The notes under the pieces were generated by a model. It was given only the letters and a program-made list of their open reading frames with translations, was not told the DNA's origin and did no database searches. The position numbers and the translations under genes were made by a program. A stretch of 30,992 nt of DNA from Prevotella sp. UBA7594 (GTDB lineage: Bacteria; Bacteroidota; Bacteroidia; Bacteroidales; Bacteroidaceae). The stretch is taken from the NCBI GenBank assembly GCA_002490315.1, contig DLKG01000012.1:1-30992 (forward strand). The letters run 5' to 3'. Shown piece by piece: positions 24,525 through 30,992 of the stretch (within the stretch, counting starts at the first letter, position 1; every line of letters begins with the position of its first letter).

Positions 24525-25193
24525 ATGGCAAGATTCAACAAACAGCAGGTACTCTCGAAGATTGTTTCCACCGGAATGGTGCCTGTGTTCTATAATAAAG
24601 ATGTCGAGACAGCCAAGCGCGTTGTCAAGGCTTGTTACGACGGTGGAGTGCGTGCATTTGAGTTTACCAACCGTGGCGACTTTGCCCATGAGGTGTTTGC
24701 CGAGGTGGTGAAGTTTGCAGCCGTGGAGTGTCCCGACTTGGCAATGGGTGTGGGCAGCGTTGTCGATGCCCCGACGGCAAGTCTGTACATACAGCTTGGG
24801 GCTTGCTTTGTTGTCGGTCCGTTGTTCAATCCTGATGTGGCAAAGGTGTGCAACCGCCGCCTTGTGCCTTACACGCCGGGATGCGGTTCGGTGACAGAGG
24901 TGGGCATGGCCCAGGAAGTGGGCTGCGACCTTTGCAAGGTGTTCCCCGGCGATGTACTCGGCCCGAAGTTCGTAAAGGGATTGAAGGCTCCAATGCCATG
25001 GTCGCTCATCATGGTGACGGGTGGCGTGTCGCCCGACGAGGAAAACCTCACGGCATGGATCAAGGCTGGTGCCACATGTGTGGGCATGGGCTCCAAGCTG
25101 TTCCCAAAGGATGTCGTGGCTGCCGGCGACTGGCAGAAAGTGAGCGACAAGTGTCGTGAGGCTCTTGGCTATATAGCCAAGGCACGTGGGTAG
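24525..25193 (+). CDS. kdgA: KDPG/KHG aldolase
   Basis: The 222-residue class I aldolase cleaves 2-keto-3-deoxy-6-phosphogluconate to pyruvate and glyceraldehyde-3-phosphate. I take the ATG at 24525 because [13 protein letters not shown] is the usual start; the in-frame ATG at 24495 would add ten hydrophobic residues overlapping the ribosome-binding region. Glu46 in AFEFTNRG and the Schiff-base Lys138 in [10 protein letters not shown] are present, as are [11 protein letters not shown] and [13 protein letters not shown]. It lacks a signal peptide and follows kdgK directly; the EIIC gene starts 24 bp later. The symbol eda would serve equally well. Confidence 0.93.
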   Translation: MARFNKQQVLSKIVSTGMVPVFYNKDVETAKRVVKACYDGGVRAFEFTNRGDFAHEVFAEVVKFAAVECPDLAMGVGSVVDAPTASLYIQLGACFVVGPLFNPDVAKVCNRRLVPYTPGCGSVTEVGMAQEVGCDLCKVFPGDVLGPKFVKGLKAPMPWSLIMVTGGVSPDEENLTAWIKAGATCVGMGSKLFPKDVVAAGDWQKVSDKCREALGYIAKARG

Positions 25194-25217
25194 AGAAACA
25201 TGCAAAAAAGATAATAA

Positions 25218-26582
25218 ATGGAACATGTTTTCAGTTATATAATCAGTCTTGGAGCGCCCGTGATGATGCCTATTCTGTTCACAGTAATAGGTCTGTGCAT
25301 AGGCTTGGGCTTCGGGCGCTCGCTCAAGTCGGGACTCTATGTCGGTGTGGGCTTCGTCGGACTGGGTCTCGTTACTGCCCTGCTGACCAACCACTTTGGC
25401 GACCCGCTGGCAGAGATATCCGAGATATACAGTCTCCAGCTCAAGGTGTTCGACATGGGGTGGCCGGCGGCGGCATCCGTAGCATACAACACGGCGGTGG
25501 GTGCGCTCATCATTCCCGTGTGCCTCGGCATCAATTTCCTGATGCTTGTCACGAAGACCACGCGCACCGTCAACATCGACCTTTGGAACTACTGGCACTA
25601 TGCCTTCATTGGTGCAGTGGCGTATTTCGTCATGGGCAACAGTCTGGCATGGGGATATTTCGCAGCCATCGTGTGCTACATCATCACACTCGTCATGGCA
25701 GACCTCACAGCCGAGCGCTTTCAGGGTTATTACAAAAACCTTGACGGCATATCCATACCGCAGCCGTTCTGCCAGAGTTTCGTGCCGTTTGCCGAGGTGA
25801 TATGCCGCCTGCTCGACCGCATACCGGGCTTCTCGCGCCTCGACATCGATGCCGAAGGCTTGAAGCGCAAGTTTGGCGTGCTTGGCGAGCCGCTTGTGCT
25901 TGGCGTGATAGTGGGCGTACTGATAGGAGCACTGGCATGTCTCGACGTGAAGCAGATACTGTCGCTTGGCGTGACGATGGGAGCCGTCATGGAGCTCATT
26001 CCGCGCATCACGCGCCTCTTCATCGACGGCCTGATGCCCGTGTCGGAAAAGACAAAGGAAGTGGTTGCACGCCACTTCAAGGGCAAGAAGGTGTTCATCG
26101 GCATGAGTCCGGCATTGGTGATAGGTCATCCCACGACACTTGTCGTGTCGCTCCTGCTCATCCCCGTGATGCTCGGGCTTGCCGTAGTGCTGCCCGGCAA
26201 CCAGTTCTTGCCGCTTGCCTCGCTTGCCGGCATGTTCTATGTGTTTCCGATGGTGTTGCCGGTGACAAAGGGCAATGTCGTAAAGACATTCACCGTAGGT
26301 CTTGTGGCACTCGCGATAGGACTCTATTTCGTCACCGACATGGCTCCCGATTTCACCCTCGCTGCCAATGCCGTGTACGACGCCACGCAGGATGCGGCAG
26401 CCAACATTCCCGACGATTTTGACGGCGGCGCACTCGATTTTGCCTCGTCGCTTCTCGGATGGAGCATCTACAAGCTCGTGTGCTATGGCAAGTATGTCGG
26501 CGCAGCTGTGCTTGTGGTAGTGACACTGGGCTTGATGGCATACAACAGAAAGAAGATAATAGAAGAAGAAAAACAACAGTAA
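25218..26582 (+). CDS. Orphan galactitol-type PTS EIIC (GatC-like) membrane permease
   Basis: The 454-residue protein has about ten or more membrane segments and is a clear relative of the galactitol EIIC family (PF03611). It shares with E. coli GatC the pattern of [15 protein letters not shown] (~37-51), [16 protein letters not shown] (~117-132), [15 protein letters not shown] and the late [19 protein letters not shown] and [17 protein letters not shown] proteins normally work with EIIA and EIIB, which phosphorylate the sugar on entry. Neither partner is encoded in this window, and Bacteroidota generally lack a sugar PTS. So it probably acts as a non-phosphorylating carrier. Wedged between the aldolase and kduI genes (4 bp to kduI), it is the natural candidate to import a keto-deoxy-uronate. 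The family is certain; the substrate is inferred. Confidence 0.9.
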   Translation: MEHVFSYIISLGAPVMMPILFTVIGLCIGLGFGRSLKSGLYVGVGFVGLGLVTALLTNHFGDPLAEISEIYSLQLKVFDMGWPAAASVAYNTAVGALIIPVCLGINFLMLVTKTTRTVNIDLWNYWHYAFIGAVAYFVMGNSLAWGYFAAIVCYIITLVMADLTAERFQGYYKNLDGISIPQPFCQSFVPFAEVICRLLDRIPGFSRLDIDAEGLKRKFGVLGEPLVLGVIVGVLIGALACLDVKQILSLGVTMGAVMELIPRITRLFIDGLMPVSEKTKEVVARHFKGKKVFIGMSPALVIGHPTTLVVSLLLIPVMLGLAVVLPGNQFLPLASLAGMFYVFPMVLPVTKGNVVKTFTVGLVALAIGLYFVTDMAPDFTLAANAVYDATQDAAANIPDDFDGGALDFASSLLGWSIYKLVCYGKYVGAAVLVVVTLGLMAYNRKKIIEEEKQQ

Positions 26583-26586
26583 AGAC

Positions 26587-27504
26587 ATGAAAAAGATATT
26601 CATCACAGCCGCTATGGCGATAATGTCGCTGACGGCAATGGCTCAGACCACCAATTTCCAGGTGCGCTGGGCCAATCATCCGGAGGACGCTAAGCACTAT
26701 GACACGAGCCGTCTGCGCAAGGAGTTTCTCATCGAGAAGGTGTTTGCCCCCAACGAGGTGAACTGGACCTACACCATGTACGACCGCTTCCTGATAGGTG
26801 GTGCCGAGCCGGTGGACGCTCCCATAGAGCTGAACCCTATTGAGCCGCTGCGTGCCAAGACCCTGCTTGAGAACCGCGAGCTTGGCATCATCAATATCGG
26901 TGGTCCCGGCATCGTCTCTATCGACGGCAAGGACTACGACCTCGGCTTCGAGGAGGGAATATACGTGGGACGCTCCACAGAGAAGAACCCCAACCGTGTG
27001 GTGCTCAAGAGCAAGGATGCGAAAAATCCTGCTAAGTTCTATATGAACAGTGCCACTGCCCACATGTCGTATCCCGTGAAGCGCGTCACGCTGAAGGAGG
27101 CAAAGAACATCAAGGCTGGCAGCCAAGCCGAGAGCAACGACCGCGTCATCCATCAGCTCATCATCAACGGTGTGGCAGGTGTACGCACATGCCAGCTTCA
27201 GATGGGTGTGACGGAACTGAAGACGGGCTCGGTGTGGAACACGATGCCTGCGCACACCCACTTGCGCCGCATGGAGACCTATCTCTACTTCAATGTGCCC
27301 GACGGACAGCGCATCTGCCACATCATGGGTGAGCCGCAGGAGACACGCCCGATGTGGATGAGCAACGAGCAGGCTGTCATCTCGCCGCAATGGTCGATAC
27401 ATTGTGCCGCCGGAACAAGCAACTACACGTTCATCTGGGGTATGGCGGGAGAGAATCTCGACTATGGCGACATGCAGGTGGTGAAGACCACCGACCTGAA
27501 GTAA
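26587..27504 (+). CDS. kduI: 5-keto-4-deoxyuronate isomerase (KduI) with an apparent signal peptide
   Basis: KduI interconverts 5-keto-4-deoxyuronate and 3-deoxy-D-glycero-2,5-hexodiulosonate. The bicupin sequence is very close to the family: [49 protein letters not shown] and [19 protein letters not shown]. The metal ligands are His223, His225, Glu230 and His272. In E. coli KduI they are 196, 198, 203 and 245, so every one is shifted by exactly 27, and the length is 305 against 278. The extra N-terminus, [20 protein letters not shown], has a charged start, a hydrophobic core and AMA before Q: a signal peptide. The family member in E. coli is cytoplasmic, so this one looks periplasmic. The start is supported by the 4-bp gap to the EIIC stop. 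The next internal Met that would remove the core is Met18, leaving AQTTNF. Confidence 0.94.
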   Translation: MKKIFITAAMAIMSLTAMAQTTNFQVRWANHPEDAKHYDTSRLRKEFLIEKVFAPNEVNWTYTMYDRFLIGGAEPVDAPIELNPIEPLRAKTLLENRELGIINIGGPGIVSIDGKDYDLGFEEGIYVGRSTEKNPNRVVLKSKDAKNPAKFYMNSATAHMSYPVKRVTLKEAKNIKAGSQAESNDRVIHQLIINGVAGVRTCQLQMGVTELKTGSVWNTMPAHTHLRRMETYLYFNVPDGQRICHIMGEPQETRPMWMSNEQAVISPQWSIHCAAGTSNYTFIWGMAGENLDYGDMQVVKTTDLK

Positions 27505-27542
27505 GCGGTACTTTATGCCATACCCTCCTACAGATTGCCGCT
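27505..27542. repeat. Degenerate hairpin element between kduI and kduD
   Basis: AGCGG and CCGCT at the edges (27504-27508 and 27538-27542) bracket ATGCCATACCCTCCTAC (27515-27531). The latter differs by one base from 27... the equivalent 17-mer at 5642-5658 in the susC spacer. It therefore belongs with that repeat and starts right at the kduI stop codon. The kduI-kduD gap of 87 bp is one of the longest in the operon. Confidence 0.5.
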
Positions 27543-27591
27543 CATATTTAAAGATAATTCAGAACAAATACCCATAAATATAAATAAAAAT

Positions 27592-28392
27592 ATGGACATG
27601 GACAAAATGTTTTCGCTTGAGGGCAAGGTAGCCCTCGTGACGGGTGCCGCCTACGGCATCGGTTTCGCAATGGCTGAGGCTCTGCACAACGCTGGTGCAA
27701 AGATCGCCTTCAACTGTCGCTCGCAGCACCACATGGATCAGGCTCTCGCCGACTACAAGGCAAAGGGCATCGACGCGCGTGGATACATCTGCGACGTGAC
27801 CGACGAGGTTCAGGTGAAGAAGATGGTGGCAGACATCGAGAAGGAACTTGGCGTGATAGACATCCTCGTCAACAACGCCGGCATCATCAAGCGTATTCCG
27901 ATGGAAGAGATGAGCGTGGAGGACTTCCGAGAGGTGGTGGACATCGACCTCAACGCTCCGTTCATCGTGTCGAAGGCTGTCATCCCCGGAATGAAGAAGA
28001 AGGGACATGGCAAGATTATCAACATCTGCTCTATGATGTCGGAACTTGGACGCGAGACAGTATCGGCATACGCAGCCGCAAAGGGAGGACTGAAGATGCT
28101 CACGCGCAACATCTGCTCGGAGTTCGGCGAGTACAACATACAGTGCAACGGCATCGGCCCGGGCTACATCGCCACTCCACAGACAGCTCCGCTGCGTGAA
28201 CGCCAGGCCGACGGTAGCCGTCATCCGTTCGACAGTTTCATCGTGGCAAAGACTCCGGCGGCTCGCTGGGGTACGCCTGAGGACCTGATGGGACCGGTTG
28301 TCTTCCTCGCGAGCGATGCCTCCAACTTCGTCAACGGACATATTCTTTATGTCGACGGTGGCATACTTGCATATATCGGCAAGCAACCTTAA
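27592..28392 (+). CDS. kduD: 2-deoxy-D-gluconate 3-dehydrogenase / diketo-uronate reductase (KduD), SDR family
   Basis: The 266-residue cytoplasmic short-chain dehydrogenase reduces 3-deoxy-D-glycero-2,5-hexodiulosonate to KDG with NAD(P)H. I use the ATG at 27592 (MDMDKMFSLEGK) because the cofactor fold begins at residue 10; the open frame reaches back to 27535, but that part is AT-rich and overlaps the repeat after kduI. The glycine motif is TGAAYGIG (17-24), NNAG is at 94-97, and the catalytic residues are Ser147, Tyr160 and Lys164 (SAYAAAKGG). GPGYIATPQTAPLR and NGHILYVDGGILAYIGKQP are typical of KduD. No signal peptide is seen, so the KduI product must reach the cytoplasm first. It is the last gene before a long hairpin. 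Confidence 0.94.
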   Translation: MDMDKMFSLEGKVALVTGAAYGIGFAMAEALHNAGAKIAFNCRSQHHMDQALADYKAKGIDARGYICDVTDEVQVKKMVADIEKELGVIDILVNNAGIIKRIPMEEMSVEDFREVVDIDLNAPFIVSKAVIPGMKKKGHGKIINICSMMSELGRETVSAYAAAKGGLKMLTRNICSEFGEYNIQCNGIGPGYIATPQTAPLRERQADGSRHPFDSFIVAKTPAARWGTPEDLMGPVVFLASDASNFVNGHILYVDGGILAYIGKQP

Positions 28393-28410
28393 TAGATAAT
28401 GTATAAATAT

Positions 28411-28475
28411 CGTTCAAAAGGGGTGATTTTTTATTCAAAACAGCTATTTGATAAAAAATTACCTCTTTTTGAACG
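28411..28475. terminator. Long hairpin at the end of the uronate operon
   Basis: The arms, about 28411-28439 and 28447-28475, pair over about 29 bp with one bulge and a few mismatches, around a short loop. The stem contains A/T runs (GATTTTTTAT opposite ATAAAAAATT) and begins 18 nt after the kduD stop. There is no T-run right after the base, so it could be a terminator, an RNA-stabilising hairpin or an operator. Confidence 0.6.
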
Positions 28476-28506
28476 TATTTTGACACTCGATTAAGCTACA
28501 TAGTTG

Positions 28507-28514
28507 TAATTTTG
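28507..28514 (+). promoter_or_regulatory. -7-like box upstream of the C-depleted intergenic tract
   Basis: TAATTTTG followed by CG matches the Bacteroidota -7 consensus. A TTTG lies 24 nt upstream (28479-28482), longer than usual. The same TTTTG-N24-TAATTTTGCG arrangement recurs at 28931-28969 before the last GH43 gene, so the spacing may be meaningful. Confidence 0.4.
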
Positions 28515-28520
28515 CGTCAG

Positions 28521-28903
28521 AAAAACAAAGCACACGGTGCTGATATATATCGACATCGTCACGACAAAGCTTCAAATAGCAGAGGGTATGAGTCTTTTCT
28601 GCTTAGGTATAAAAGGTTGTTTTCTTAGGATGATTTCTATTGATTATTAGAAGAAAGCAATGTTAGTAGATAGCAAAGAGAAAGTTCTAAGTGATATATG
28701 AAAGTAAAGAGAGTGATAGAAAATATTTGATTGTTTTTGATATAGTAAATTAAGTAAGTAGTTAGTTAGGTTTTTAAACATTAGGTAATTGTTTTTAAAT
28801 TAGTAGTTAGGTTTTAGGTTATTTATAGGTTAGTTGATTAGGTATAAAAACACAGTTAAGGTTTGTTGGAGAGGTGTATGCTGTGACAGCATACACCTTT
28901 TTT
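28521..28903 (+). ncRNA. Candidate small RNA or untranslated transcript (about 380 nt)
   Basis: The interval is bounded by a -7-like box and a strong intrinsic terminator but has no normal gene. Between 28688 and 28880 (193 nt) I count three C residues on the plus strand, an extreme bias that fits a selected RNA better than neutral spacer. TTAGGT-like repeats occur through 28759-28845. It does not resemble RNase P RNA, tmRNA or 6S RNA as far as I can judge. A short leader peptide at 28588-28650 is possible inside it. Confidence 0.3.
28872..28903 (+). terminator. Strong intrinsic terminator
   Basis: A perfect 12-bp stem (AGGTGTATGCTG, 28872-28883; its complement, 28887-28898) with a 3-nt loop runs into six T (28898-28903). 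No gene ends nearby upstream, as kduD stops 480 bp earlier. It must end either long read-through from the operon or a separate non-coding transcript. Confidence 0.88.
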
Positions 28904-28959
28904 ATTAAAAAGTATACTTTTTAGACTGATTTTTGTACCTGATGTTCGTGTTTATAGTG

Positions 28960-28967
28960 TAATTTTG
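28960..28967 (+). promoter_or_regulatory. -7 box for the last GH43 gene
   Basis: TAATTTTG followed by CGG matches the -7 consensus, with TTTTG 24 nt upstream (28931-28935). The predicted start near 28974 gives a leader of about 39 nt before the ATG at 29013. Confidence 0.5.
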
Positions 28968-29012
28968 CGGATGCTTAGTAGAATGTAAAAACCTAAAAAA
29001 TACGACAAGACA

Positions 29013-29999
29013 ATGAACATCTGCCAAAAATTAAAATGTATGTTTCTGCTTGCCGCCATGCTGTTGGTGTGCAAGTCGGGCGAAGCACGCAACAAGTATC
29101 TTTTCGTTTATTTCACCGGCAATGCTCCCGAGCAGGAGCAGATAATGTATGCCGTGAGCGACGACGGTTTCAACTACACGCCGCTCAACGGTGGCCGTCC
29201 GGTTGTCGCATCCGACTCCATCGCACGCACCGGTTGCGTGCGCGACCCGCATATTCTGCGTACCAAGAAAGGCGAATATCTGATGGTGGCAACCGATATG
29301 CGCTCATCGCTCGGCTGGTCGAGCAACCGCGGCATAGTGCTGATGAAGTCGCGCGACCTTGTGCATTGGGAGCACCATACGGTGCATTTCCCGGAGAAGT
29401 ATGCCGGCTCCAATCTTGCCAATGTCACGCGAGTGTGGGCTCCGCAGACTATCTACGACGAGAAGGCAAAGAAATATATGGTGTACTTCTCGCTGCTCAC
29501 CAACGACGGCACTATTCCCTACGACCGCGTCTACTGGGCATACGCCAACGACGACTTCACCGACCTTGCCACCACTCCGCAAGTACTCTTCGACTTCCAT
29601 GCCCCTGCCATCGATACCGACATCGTGCAGGACAAGACCGGCGAGTATCACCTCTTCTTCAAGACCGAGCAGGACGGCGCCCACAAGGGCATACGCCAGT
29701 ATACATTCCGCGATATCCACAACCCGCAGTCGTGGACGCTGCTCGATGGATTCTGCGAGCAGACAAAGGATAATGTGGAGGGCGCAGGAGTGTTCCCGCT
29801 CATCGACGGCGGCTGGTGTCTGATGTACGACTGCTATATGTCGGGACACTATCAGTTCACACGCTCGGAAGACTTGCGCTCGTTCAAGTGGATGGCGGAC
29901 ACTAAGACGTCGGGCGCGTTCACGCCACGCCACGGCACCGTGATTCAAATCACGCCGAAGGAGTACAAGAGACTGATGAAATGGTTTGGCAGCAAATGA
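29013..29999 (+). CDS. GH43-family glycosidase, probable arabinosidase
   Basis: The 328-residue protein is a single GH43 propeller. The catalytic set is complete: base Asp78 in CVRDPHILR, Asp201 in AIDTDIVQD and acid Glu257 in NVEGAGVFPL. The blade starts RNKYLFVYFTGNAPEQEQIM and YAVSDDGFNYTPLN define a Bacteroidota GH43 group often called arabinosidase; the subfamily is uncertain. A hydrophobic leader (1-25) supports export. Cys20 in LLVCKSG is only a weak lipobox because of the Val before it. The gene stands alone with its own promoter, after a terminator and before lptB, so it is an add-on at the PUL edge. Removal of arabinose or a similar side chain fits the other enzymes. Confidence 0.85.
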   Translation: MNICQKLKCMFLLAAMLLVCKSGEARNKYLFVYFTGNAPEQEQIMYAVSDDGFNYTPLNGGRPVVASDSIARTGCVRDPHILRTKKGEYLMVATDMRSSLGWSSNRGIVLMKSRDLVHWEHHTVHFPEKYAGSNLANVTRVWAPQTIYDEKAKKYMVYFSLLTNDGTIPYDRVYWAYANDDFTDLATTPQVLFDFHAPAIDTDIVQDKTGEYHLFFKTEQDGAHKGIRQYTFRDIHNPQSWTLLDGFCEQTKDNVEGAGVFPLIDGGWCLMYDCYMSGHYQFTRSEDLRSFKWMADTKTSGAFTPRHGTVIQITPKEYKRLMKWFGSK

Positions 30000-30033
30000 C
30001 TGCGCAATCATCATAAAATAAAGCATATCATAG

Positions 30034-30060
30034 GGTGTACATGTCTCCGGACCGACAACC
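30034..30060. repeat. Degenerate hairpin after the last GH43 gene
   Basis: The core GTCTCCGGACCG (30043-30054) matches 11 of 12 bases of GTCTCCGAACCG in the hairpin after susD (11207-11218). The flanks GGGTG and CAACC can pair only in part. It starts 35 nt after the stop codon. Confidence 0.45.
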
Positions 30061-30087
30061 AATAAAAAGAACTTTTGTGTAATAAAT

Positions 30088-30118
30088 TTTGTGTTGTCGC
30101 GTATTTAGACTAACTTTG
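30088..30118 (+). promoter_or_regulatory. Promoter of lptB (TTTG-N19-TAACTTTG)
   Basis: TTTG at 30088-30091 and TAACTTTG at 30111-30118 are 19 nt apart, the best match in the window to the Bacteroidota housekeeping consensus. The start near 30125 would leave a leader of about 23 nt. Confidence 0.7.
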
Positions 30119-30147
30119 CGTGTCTAATCCGACAATATGAAAATGAT

Positions 30148-30972
30148 ATGGATAAAAACGAAATAACCGACAAACCGCACTGCATGGTGCTCCGCACCGA
30201 GGGACTGGTCAAGCGCTACGGCAAGCGTACCGTCGTCAACGACGTGTCTATCAACGTGCGTCAGGGTGAGATTGTGGGACTGCTCGGACCTAACGGTGCG
30301 GGCAAGACCACATCGTTCTATATGACCACTGGCCTTATCGTGCCAAACGCTGGTCACATCTACCTCGACGACCACGACATCACCGACTATCCCGTCTACA
30401 AACGTGCACGTGCCGGCATCGGCTACCTGCCACAGGAGGCGAGCGTGTTTCGCAAACTCAGCGTGGAGGACAATATCATGGCGGTGCTTGAGATGACACA
30501 GCTGCCACGCAAGACGCAGCTTGAGAAACTTGAGAGCCTCATTGCCGACTTCAACCTCGGCAAGGTGCGCAAGAACATGGGTGACCAACTCTCCGGTGGA
30601 GAGCGACGCCGCACGGAGATAGCGCGTTGCCTTGCCATCGACCCTAAGTTCATCATGCTCGACGAGCCGTTTGCCGGTGTCGACCCTATCGCCGTGGAGG
30701 AGATACAGCACGTGGTGTGGCGACTGAAATATCGCAACATCGGCATCCTCATTACCGACCACAACGTGCAGGAGACACTCACCATCACCGACCGTGCCTA
30801 TCTGCTCTTCGAGGGACGCATACTCTTCCAAGGCAACCCGGAGCAGCTCGCCGAGAACCAGATAGTGCGTGAGAAATACCTCGGCTCGCAGTTCGAACTC
30901 AAGAAGAAGGATTTCCAACTCGTCGACGAGCAAAAGCGTAAGCGCGACATGGAACGCGAACTGCAGGATTAG
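30148..30972 (+). CDS. lptB: LptB, ATPase of the lipopolysaccharide export ABC transporter
   Basis: The 274-residue cytoplasmic ATPase powers LPS extraction from the inner membrane with LptF, LptG and LptC. All ABC motifs are present: Walker A GPNGAGKT (47-54), Q-loop Gln96 in [11 protein letters not shown], signature LSGGE (148-152) followed by RRR, Walker B FIMLDEP with Asp172-Glu173, and H-loop His205. [17 protein letters not shown] and [14 protein letters not shown] are specific to LptB. There is a charged tail (~245-274) beyond the usual ~240 residues and a 12-residue N-terminal extension; Met13 (30184) is an alternative start. It is a housekeeping gene with its own promoter and marks the end of the PUL. 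The remaining 20 bp hold nothing recognisable. Confidence 0.95.
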   Translation: MDKNEITDKPHCMVLRTEGLVKRYGKRTVVNDVSINVRQGEIVGLLGPNGAGKTTSFYMTTGLIVPNAGHIYLDDHDITDYPVYKRARAGIGYLPQEASVFRKLSVEDNIMAVLEMTQLPRKTQLEKLESLIADFNLGKVRKNMGDQLSGGERRRTEIARCLAIDPKFIMLDEPFAGVDPIAVEEIQHVVWRLKYRNIGILITDHNVQETLTITDRAYLLFEGRILFQGNPEQLAENQIVREKYLGSQFELKKKDFQLVDEQKRKRDMERELQD

Positions 30973-30992
30973 GAGTTTTGAATTTTGAGTTT

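Larger units (their letters stand above)
28393..29012. other. 620-bp gene-free region between kduD and the last GH43 gene
   Basis: It holds a long inverted repeat (28411-28475), a -7-like box (28507-28514), a C-depleted tract with TTAGGT-like direct repeats (28688-28880), an intrinsic terminator (28872-28903) and a second -7-like box (28960-28967). The only small frame with a purine-rich leader is a 20-codon one at 28588-28650. No protein of normal size is encoded on either strand. Confidence 0.75.

Noticed and set aside
24507..26606. 699-residue minus-strand open frame opposite the aldolase and EIIC genes
   Set aside because: It is antisense to two well-supported genes, is very rich in His, Cys and Arg as expected from reading GC-rich codons backwards, and has no recognisable domain.
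26638..27504. Cytoplasmic KduI starting at Met18
   Set aside because: It is possible in principle, but the upstream ATG is 4 bp from the EIIC stop and the preceding residues form a well-built signal peptide, which chance would rarely supply; kept as the main alternative.
28521..28903. tmRNA or RNase P RNA
   Set aside because: The length would suit, but the tract is AT-rich and C-poor and lacks the acceptor-like ends, conserved cores and GC-rich stems of those RNAs.
1..30992. tRNA or rRNA genes
   Set aside because: I looked through the intergenic regions for cloverleaf-like arms and rRNA signatures and recognised none.

Overview
The window looks like Bacteroidota chromosome, most like Prevotella/Segatella or a close relative. 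The reasons are a SusC/SusD pair, a hybrid two-component regulator (HTCS), promoters with TAnnTTTG -7 boxes, GC-rich coding DNA beside AT-rich spacers, and an lptB gene at the right edge. The taxon is inferred from gene content; I had no marker gene or database search.

Almost all of it is one polysaccharide utilization locus (PUL). On the minus strand at the left lie a partial GH97 glycosidase (1-1245, running off the window and in frame to base 1) and the HTCS sensor/regulator (1348-5448). A 393-bp divergent spacer with a large nested inverted repeat separates them from susC (5842-9156) and susD (9188-11185), which end at a hairpin terminator. Three plus-strand enzyme genes follow, each with its own spacer: a double GH43 enzyme (11431-13326), a GH127-type beta-L-arabinofuranosidase (13564-15645) and a heparinase II/III-like protein (16210-18096). 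Their spacers hold a four-unit 22-bp tandem repeat and a 426-bp quasi-palindromic MITE-like element.

A tight nine-gene operon then runs from a promoter at 18439-18466 to a hairpin at 28411-28475: GH43 (exo-galactanase-like), DUF2264/GH154-like, GH105, DUF4861, kdgK, KDPG aldolase, an orphan galactitol-type PTS EIIC permease, kduI and kduD. Together these could take an unsaturated uronic acid from oligosaccharide ends down to pyruvate and glyceraldehyde-3-phosphate. A further GH43 (29013-29999) and lptB (30148-30972) close the window. The enzyme set fits a uronate- and arabinose-decorated plant glycan, such as arabinogalactan-protein glycan or pectic side chains; this is inference.

The most interesting point is cellular geography. 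The KduI here has a 27-residue N-terminal extension that reads as a signal peptide, while its four metal ligands sit at exactly +27 relative to E. coli KduI. It lies 4 bp downstream of a GatC-like EIIC gene that has no PTS EIIA or EIIB partner here. I propose that GH105, possibly DUF4861, and KduI act in the periplasm, that the EIIC carries the isomerised keto-uronate inward without phosphorylation, and that KduD, KdgK and the aldolase finish the pathway in the cytoplasm.

Other unusual features are a family of small hairpins placed just after stop codons, and a C-depleted intergenic tract (28507-28903) with a promoter-like box and a strong terminator that may encode a small RNA.
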